DNA of 19,898 bases, from assembly GCA_002477955.1 (NCBI GenBank), contig DLLE01000067.1, positions 1-19,898 of the forward strand, in the 5' to 3' direction. Made by a program: the position numbers and the translations under genes. The DNA comes from Treponema sp. UBA7570 (GTDB taxonomy: Bacteria; Spirochaetota; Spirochaetia; Treponematales; Treponemataceae). This document shows positions 14,809-19,898 of this stretch, one piece after another. Position 1 is the first letter of the stretch, and the number at the start of each line of letters is the position of its first letter. Below the pieces are notes generated by a model. It searched no databases and had not been told where the DNA came from. It saw only the letters and a program-made list of their open reading frames with translations.

Positions 14809-16917
14809 ATGGCAGTAAATAGAGTAACTTACAAAATTGGTGATGAAGATTTAATTCTCGAAACTGGAAAAATCGGTAAACAGGCAAACGGATGTGTTTA
14901 TGCGCAGTACGCAGGAACATCTGTAATTGCAACTGTATGTGCCTCTTCCGAAGTTAAAGAGGGATTGGACTTTGTCCCGGTTACTGTTGAATACAATGAA
15001 AAATATTATGCCGCAGGAAAAATTCCAGGAGGCTTTGTAAAACGTGAAGGTCGTCCAAAGGACAAGGAAATTTTGGTTTCTCGCCTTATTGACCGTCCTA
15101 TGCGTCCTCTTTTTGAACCTGCATTTGGTCGTGAAATCCAGATTGTTCCGACTTGTGTTTCTGCCGACGGAATCAATCCACCGGACATTCTTGCAGTAAT
15201 TGCCGCTTCTGCAGCAGTATCAATTTCTGATATTCCATTCCATGGACCAGTTGCAGCGGCAAGAGTCGCTTATATTGACGGACAGTATGTAATCAACCCG
15301 ACTTTCTATCAGCAGGAAAAAGCTCAGCTCGAAATCGTTGTTGCCGGAACAAAAGACGGATTTACGATGGTTGAAGGCGGTGCAAACGAAGTCAGCGAGG
15401 AAGTAATGCTCGGCGCTCTTGAACAGGCGCAGGGCTTTATTACGGCTATGTGCGAGCTTCAGGAACAGCTTGTTGCAAAATGTGGAAAAGAAAAACTTCC
15501 GCTTGCTCCACTTAATGTTGAGCTTGCAAACAAAGAGCAGATTATTGCAGATGCAACACCTCTCCTTGAAAAAGCATGTTTCCAGGACGGAAAAATGACT
15601 CGCGGCAAGGCAATTGCCGCGGCAAAAGAGCAGGTTGCACAGAAATATGCTGAACAGTTGTCAGATGAAATTCAGAAAAAGCTTTTTGATTCTTGCTTTG
15701 ATGATATTCAGTACAACTTGCTTAGAAAGAGCATTTTGGACAAAGGCTTGAGAATTGATGGCCGTAAATGTGACGAAATTCGTCCGATTACTTGCGAAGT
15801 GAACGTTCTTCCTCGTCCACACGGTTCGGCTCTTTTTACACGTGGCGAAACTCAGTCCTTGGCAGTTTGTACTCTTGGCACAACACTCGATGCCCAGGTT
15901 TATGACGATATTGATGGAGAAAGAAGCGAAAACTTTATTCTTCATTACAATTTCCCTCCTTATTCTGTTGGAGAAGTTGGACGTCTTACAACAGGCCGCC
16001 GCGAAATTGGACACGGAAACCTTGCCCGCCGTTCTTTGGCAGCCATGGTTCCGCCAGTTACAGAATTTCCTTATACCGTTCGCGTAGTTTCTGAAATCAT
16101 GGAATCTAACGGTTCTTCTTCTCAGGCTTCTACTTGTGGCGGTTGTCTTGCAATGCTCGCTGCTGGCGTTCCTATGAAGAAGATGGTTGCAGGAATTGCA
16201 ATGGGTCTTATTACAGAACCAGAAGGCGACAATCCTTACGGAAATTACAAGATTCTTTCTGATATCCTTGGTGAAGAAGACCATCTCGGCGATATGGACT
16301 TTAAGGTAGCCGGAACAAAAGACGGAATTACTGGTTTCCAGATGGATATTAAGATTGCCGGTGTAACAACACAGATTATGAAAGAAGCTCTCGCCCAGGC
16401 AAAAGCCGGACGCTTGCATATTCTTTCGATCATGGAAAAATGCATCGACAAGCCTCAGCCTATTAGTCCGTTTGCGCCAAAAATCTTGACTATGAAAATT
16501 AGTCCGGATAAAATCGGCGCTTTGATTGGCCCTGGCGGAAAGAACATTAAAGCTCTTTGCGCACAGTACGGCGTTACAATCAACACAGAAGATGACGGAA
16601 CTGTTCAGATTTACGGAAAAACCGGAAAATCTGCTGAAGAAGCGAAACTCGCTGTAAAAGGCATTTGTGAAGATCCAGAAGTTGGAACAATTTACAACGG
16701 CACTGTAAAGCGCATAATGGATTTTGGTGCTTTTGTTGAAATTTTGCCAGGAAAAGAAGGCTTGTGCCACATTTCTAAACTTTCAAGACAGAGAGTTGAA
16801 AAAGTGACGGACGTTCTTAAAGAAGGCCAGCAGATTCCTGTAAAACTTCTTGAAGTAGACAAAATGGGAAGATTGAATCTTTCCTATGTTGATGCGCTTG
16901 AAGAGCTAAAAAAATAA
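14809..16917 (+). CDS. pnp: Polyribonucleotide nucleotidyltransferase (PNPase)
   Basis: PNPase degrades RNA from the 3' end using phosphate and is a main component of bacterial RNA decay. The 702-residue protein has two RNase PH domains (about 10-225 and 310-540). The second contains GRREIGHGNLARRSLAAM and the acidic active-site block DMDFKVAGTKDG (495-506). A KH domain follows, with KIGALIGPGGKNIKAL near 565-580, and then an S1 domain (about 625-692) with GTVKRIMDFGAFVEI. Its length is normal, and it lacks the long acidic C-terminal tail seen in some species. A strong GGAGGTG site precedes the ATG, 20 bases after rpsO. It is the last gene of the operon and is followed by a strong terminator. 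Confidence 0.96.
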   Translation: MAVNRVTYKIGDEDLILETGKIGKQANGCVYAQYAGTSVIATVCASSEVKEGLDFVPVTVEYNEKYYAAGKIPGGFVKREGRPKDKEILVSRLIDRPMRPLFEPAFGREIQIVPTCVSADGINPPDILAVIAASAAVSISDIPFHGPVAAARVAYIDGQYVINPTFYQQEKAQLEIVVAGTKDGFTMVEGGANEVSEEVMLGALEQAQGFITAMCELQEQLVAKCGKEKLPLAPLNVELANKEQIIADATPLLEKACFQDGKMTRGKAIAAAKEQVAQKYAEQLSDEIQKKLFDSCFDDIQYNLLRKSILDKGLRIDGRKCDEIRPITCEVNVLPRPHGSALFTRGETQSLAVCTLGTTLDAQVYDDIDGERSENFILHYNFPPYSVGEVGRLTTGRREIGHGNLARRSLAAMVPPVTEFPYTVRVVSEIMESNGSSSQASTCGGCLAMLAAGVPMKKMVAGIAMGLITEPEGDNPYGNYKILSDILGEEDHLGDMDFKVAGTKDGITGFQMDIKIAGVTTQIMKEALAQAKAGRLHILSIMEKCIDKPQPISPFAPKILTMKISPDKIGALIGPGGKNIKALCAQYGVTINTEDDGTVQIYGKTGKSAEEAKLAVKGICEDPEVGTIYNGTVKRIMDFGAFVEILPGKEGLCHISKLSRQRVEKVTDVLKEGQQIPVKLLEVDKMGRLNLSYVDALEELKK

Positions 16918-16950
16918 TTAACGCTTAAAATGTTAAATTATTAAACAAAA

Positions 16951-16992
16951 AATGGCTGTTTGAAGACTGATTTTCAGACAGCCATTTTTTTT
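16951..16992 (+). terminator. Intrinsic terminator of the rimP-pnp operon
   Basis: AATGGCTGTTTGAA (16951-16964) pairs with TTCAGACAGCCATT (16973-16986), 14 pairs with one G-U, around an 8-base loop. The 3' arm runs into eight T (16985-16992). It lies 33 bases after the pnp stop. Confidence 0.92.
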
Positions 16993-17010
16993 GTCAAAAT
17001 CTCACTGCCA

Positions 17011-17039
17011 TAGAAAAAAAAGTTCAAATCGTTTATACT
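17011..17039 (+). promoter_or_regulatory. Candidate promoter of the DUF1846 gene
   Basis: The -10 box TATACT (17034-17039, 5 of 6) is preceded, after 17 bases, by TAGAAA (17011-17016, 4 of 6). The predicted transcription start (about 17046) lies only about 3 bases before the ATG at 17049. No ribosome binding site is visible, so the message may be leaderless. Confidence 0.45.
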
Positions 17040-17048
17040 TTTTAAGAT

Positions 17049-18512
17049 ATGAAAAAAGGTTTTGATAACGATAAATATTTGAAAATTCAGTCTGAACACA
17101 TTAAAGAGCGTATTTCGCATTTTGGAAACAAGCTTTATTTGGAATTTGGCGGTAAACTTTTTGACGACTTTCATGCAAGCCGTGTTTTGCCTGGGTTTGA
17201 GCCAGACAGTAAACTCAAGATGCTTTTGCAGCTGGCTGATATGGCAGAAATTATAATCGTAATCAGCGCATTGGATATTGAAAAAAACAAAGTCCGCGGC
17301 GACTTGGGTATTACTTATGACAAAGATGTCCTTCGTCTGCGCCAGGAATTTATGGACAGAGGGTTATTTGTAGGTTCTGTTGTTATTACGCATTATTGCG
17401 GACAGGAAGGTGCAAAGGCCTTTGCTAAACGTCTTAAAAAACTTGGAATAAAGTCTTATTTCCATTATTTGATAGAAGGCTATCCGAGCAACGTTGCTCT
17501 TATCGACAGCGATAAAGGCTATGGAAAAAATGATTATGTAGAAACCTCCCGTCCGCTTGTTGTTGTTACAGCTCCAGGTCCTGGGTCTGGCAAAATGGCT
17601 GTCTGCTTAAGCCAGCTTTATAACGAAAATGTTCGCGGTGTAAAGGCAGGATATGCCAAGTTTGAAACGTTTCCTATTTGGAATCTTCCTCTAAAGCATC
17701 CTGTAAACCTTGCTTACGAAGCGGCAACTGCCGATTTAAACGATGTTAATATGATTGACCCATGGCATCTTGAGGCTTATGGGGTTACGACTGTAAACTA
17801 CAACCGCGATATAGAAATTTATCCGGTGCTGGATGCAATCTTTAAGGGAATTTTTGGAGAAAATCCATATAAATCGCCGACGGATATGGGCGTCAATATG
17901 GCAGGCAACTGTATCTTTGACGACGAGGCATGCTGCTATGCGAGCCGTCAGGAAATTATCAGACGCTACTATACTGCTTTGTGCAACCTTGCTGACGGGA
18001 AGTGCGAAGAATCCGAAGTAAACAAACTTACTCTTTTAATGCAGCAGGCAAAGATAACTCCGGCCGACCGTCTTGTTACAGTTGCCGCAAGCAAACGCGC
18101 AGAAAAATCCGGACTTCCAGCGGCCGCAATCGAACTGAACGACGGCACAATAATCACTTCAGAAACATCAGATTTGCTTGGAACTTGCGCGGCCCTCATA
18201 TTAAACGCAATCAAGCATCTTGCGGGAATTAACCACAGCGTAAAACTTATTCCTGCCGCAATGATTGCGCCTATTCAGAATATGAAGGTGAACTATTTGC
18301 AGGGAAACAATCCGCGCCTTCATACAGATGAAGTTTTGGTAGCTCTTTCTATGCTCAGTCCAAACAACGAAAACTGCAAAAAGGCTCTTGAGCAGCTTCC
18401 TGCTTTAAAAGGCTGTCAGGTTCATACGAGCGTAATGCTTAGCGAAGTAGACCGCAAGATTTTTAAAAAACTCGGCGTCGATTTAACAAGCGATCCTGTA
18501 AAAAAACGCTAG
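17049..18512 (+). CDS. UPF0371/DUF1846 family protein
   Basis: The 487-residue protein matches the DUF1846 (UPF0371) family by its N-terminus, KLYLEFGGKLFDDFHASRVL (about 28-47), which continues as PGFEPDSK. A glycine-rich loop, TAPGPGSGKMA (about 174-184), resembles a P-loop. Later come FETFPIWNLPLKHPVNLAYE and GVNMAGNCIFDDEACCYASR, which carries a Cys-Cys pair. Structures of relatives exist as far as I recall, but no reaction is established, so none is assigned. No signal peptide or membrane segment is visible, so it should be cytosolic. The start is fixed by the conserved MKKGFDNDKYLKIQ block even though no ribosome binding site precedes it. The next gene follows by 21 bases and is probably co-transcribed. 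Confidence 0.85.
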   Translation: MKKGFDNDKYLKIQSEHIKERISHFGNKLYLEFGGKLFDDFHASRVLPGFEPDSKLKMLLQLADMAEIIIVISALDIEKNKVRGDLGITYDKDVLRLRQEFMDRGLFVGSVVITHYCGQEGAKAFAKRLKKLGIKSYFHYLIEGYPSNVALIDSDKGYGKNDYVETSRPLVVVTAPGPGSGKMAVCLSQLYNENVRGVKAGYAKFETFPIWNLPLKHPVNLAYEAATADLNDVNMIDPWHLEAYGVTTVNYNRDIEIYPVLDAIFKGIFGENPYKSPTDMGVNMAGNCIFDDEACCYASRQEIIRRYYTALCNLADGKCEESEVNKLTLLMQQAKITPADRLVTVAASKRAEKSGLPAAAIELNDGTIITSETSDLLGTCAALILNAIKHLAGINHSVKLIPAAMIAPIQNMKVNYLQGNNPRLHTDEVLVALSMLSPNNENCKKALEQLPALKGCQVHTSVMLSEVDRKIFKKLGVDLTSDPVKKR

Positions 18513-18533
18513 GATTGCTGTCTTAGGCGGTAA

Positions 18534-19754
18534 ATGCACGGACCGATGCGGAAAAGTTCTATGACCGATGTTGAAAATCTTGAAAAACTTATAAAAGACA
18601 TTTTTAATGTTGAAAAAATTGTAAAAAACAAGAAGAACACAAACAAGTGCATTTCGCCGCTAAACAGTGAGCCAAAAAATCTTTTTGCCGAAAACTTTAT
18701 AAAGCGGCTCAAACGCCTTCAAAAAAAGTATTCTGCGGACAGACAGGCAATTGTTCAGATTACAGAAAAAGTAAAGAACATAGCGGAAGCAAGAAACTCC
18801 AGATGGGCAGGACCTTATTCTGAGCTTGTTGCCTTGGATTTTTATTCGCAGTTTTCGGAATTTTTTAATCTCAGCTATATAAATATTCTTCCTGTCGAAA
18901 AGCACAAAAGCGCGATCCCCTCAAAAATCGGGCACACTCAGACAATAGACATTGATTTGTGCCTGCATTTTAGGCACTACGACATTTTTACGGACGTAAA
19001 GTCATTCAACTGCATTCATCAAAACATTCTCGAAGAAATATTTGAACGTGTTGAAGAATATTCAATGCTTTCGTTAAAAAAATCTGTAATGATTGGAGCA
19101 GATAACCGCTCGGAAATCGATTATTCAGAAGTAAAGAAAAACCTTGGGTTTGAAAAAGGACGGATTTTTCGGGCTTTAGTACAGGCTGTTTCGGAAAATA
19201 AACGGGTTTTAAAATATACTTCCCGTTCTGGAATAGATTTTACATTCAGAATTCAGTACACCGATATTTTGACAACAGTTGCAGAATATTCACCGTTTGC
19301 CATGGCGGAAGCTTACAAGTTTAAGTTTTTGGATTACGGCTCAAAACTTTTGGACAACGAATATTCGGTCATTACAATCGTAAAAAATCCGTGGTTTAAC
19401 AGCGAGACAGTTGATTTTGGCGACTTTAACAATCTTTTTTACCGCTCGCTTGCGCGCCGTACGTTTATCGAACTGAACCGAATTGACGAAAAAGCCTCTG
19501 AACATTCCGGGGCATACTGCTCAACGCAGCTTACGGTAAAAGAAGTTGCTCAAAACCTCGCAGGAATTATATTTATTGACGATAACAGCGCAACCGAAAA
19601 AATGCAAAAATCGCTATATAGCGCCTATTTTTATATGAACCCGAACTATAAAAACAAAACGCCTCTTACGATTCGCAAAATGGAAAAATACTTTAGAAAC
19701 TCCCGCGAAATTCAAATTCAAGATTTTGACGACTTTAAGTGGGACAACTATTAG
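18534..19754 (+). CDS. Unrecognised protein with PD-(D/E)xK-nuclease-like residues
   Basis: I do not recognise this 406-residue protein by name. Residues about 11-85 are Lys-rich and helical. Then WAGPYSELVALDFYSQF provides a helix with Glu97. It is followed by TIDIDLCLHFRHYDIF and TDVKSF, giving Asp139 (or Asp141) and the pair Asp154/Lys156. A helical Glu, then a strand Asp, then (D/E)xK some 13-15 residues later is the layout of restriction-endonuclease-like (PD-(D/E)xK) nucleases. The C-terminal half has SVITIVKNPWFNSETVDF and FYRSLARRTFIEL. No methyltransferase or helicase partner is present in the window. Possible starts are ATG 18534 (AGGCGG about 4 bases upstream), 18546 and 18561; the first is chosen for its site. 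It follows the DUF1846 gene by 21 bases. The nuclease call is an inference from pattern only. Confidence 0.55.
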   Translation: MHGPMRKSSMTDVENLEKLIKDIFNVEKIVKNKKNTNKCISPLNSEPKNLFAENFIKRLKRLQKKYSADRQAIVQITEKVKNIAEARNSRWAGPYSELVALDFYSQFSEFFNLSYINILPVEKHKSAIPSKIGHTQTIDIDLCLHFRHYDIFTDVKSFNCIHQNILEEIFERVEEYSMLSLKKSVMIGADNRSEIDYSEVKKNLGFEKGRIFRALVQAVSENKRVLKYTSRSGIDFTFRIQYTDILTTVAEYSPFAMAEAYKFKFLDYGSKLLDNEYSVITIVKNPWFNSETVDFGDFNNLFYRSLARRTFIELNRIDEKASEHSGAYCSTQLTVKEVAQNLAGIIFIDDNSATEKMQKSLYSAYFYMNPNYKNKTPLTIRKMEKYFRNSREIQIQDFDDFKWDNY

Positions 19755-19898
19755 CCAAACTTCGGCATTCAGACTATTAGCAGGAAAACGCCTGTTTACA
19801 TAAATTTGACTGCACTTTTCACAAGAACGCAAATTCATTAAAATATCAACGATTCTTCTATATAGCCCCAACTTCAAGTTTTGATAAGAACAGTAATT

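Noticed and set aside
15661..16770. Long open frame (369 codons) on the minus strand opposite pnp.
   Set aside because: It lies wholly within the well-supported pnp gene, its translation is Ser/Cys/Asn/Phe-rich without domain-like features, and such shadows arise from the plus-strand codon bias.
19614..19877. Minus-strand open frame of 87 codons at the right end.
   Set aside because: Mostly opposite the nuclease-like gene, with no ribosome binding site and no recognisable features.
19755..19898. Terminator or gene start in the final 144 bases.
   Set aside because: Only a 4-pair stem (CAGG/CCTG near 19780-19795) without a T run was seen; no start codon with a supported frame.

Overview
The window looks like a chromosomal segment of a spirochaete, most likely a commensal Treponema. 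This rests on three things seen here: AT-rich DNA with long T and A runs, a small excisionase-type HTH protein fused to a PTS EIIA(Ntr)-like domain, and a rimP-nusA-infB-rbfA-truB-ribF-rpsO-pnp order, which I recall (not checked) for treponemes. No phage, transposon, tRNA, rRNA or CRISPR array was seen.

Left part (1-6307), mostly minus strand. Two phosphohexomutase genes follow each other: a complete 623-codon gene, then the N-terminal 72 codons of a second one that runs off the window. Upstream of them is a pair encoding exported or membrane-anchored proteins: a beta-propeller-like protein followed by a LytM/M23-like protein that has lost its catalytic residues. A divergent plus-strand gene encodes the HTH-EIIA protein. 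Convergent to it lies a minus-strand gene for an exported transglutaminase-like protein. The gaps at 2112-2289 and 6308-6527 hold GC-richer, hairpin-forming elements with similar ends, possibly members of a dispersed intergenic repeat.

Middle (6528-16992), all plus strand. An RluA-type pseudouridine synthase gene is followed by a clear promoter and a large transcription/translation operon: rimP, nusA, infB, rbfA, truB-ribF, rpsO and pnp. A strong intrinsic terminator closes it. The operon supplies 30S maturation factors (RimP, RbfA), transcription elongation/termination (NusA), initiation (IF2), tRNA psi55 synthesis (TruB), S15 and RNA decay (PNPase). It has several unusual points: a terminator-like hairpin in the leader before rimP, a zinc ribbon at the NusA C-terminus, a Gly/Asn/Arg/Phe-rich repeat region in IF2, and one continuous reading frame joining TruB to a RibF-like FAD synthetase whose riboflavin kinase half is degenerate.

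Right part (17049-19754), plus strand. A UPF0371/DUF1846 gene has its best promoter almost touching the start codon. It is followed 21 bases later by an unrecognised gene whose product shows a PD-(D/E)xK-nuclease-like arrangement of residues. The last 144 bases hold no supported feature.

The most distinctive candidates for something undescribed are the TruB-RibF fusion, the rimP leader hairpin with its link to NusA, and the DUF1846/nuclease-like pair. All functional statements are from reading motifs; no database search was run.
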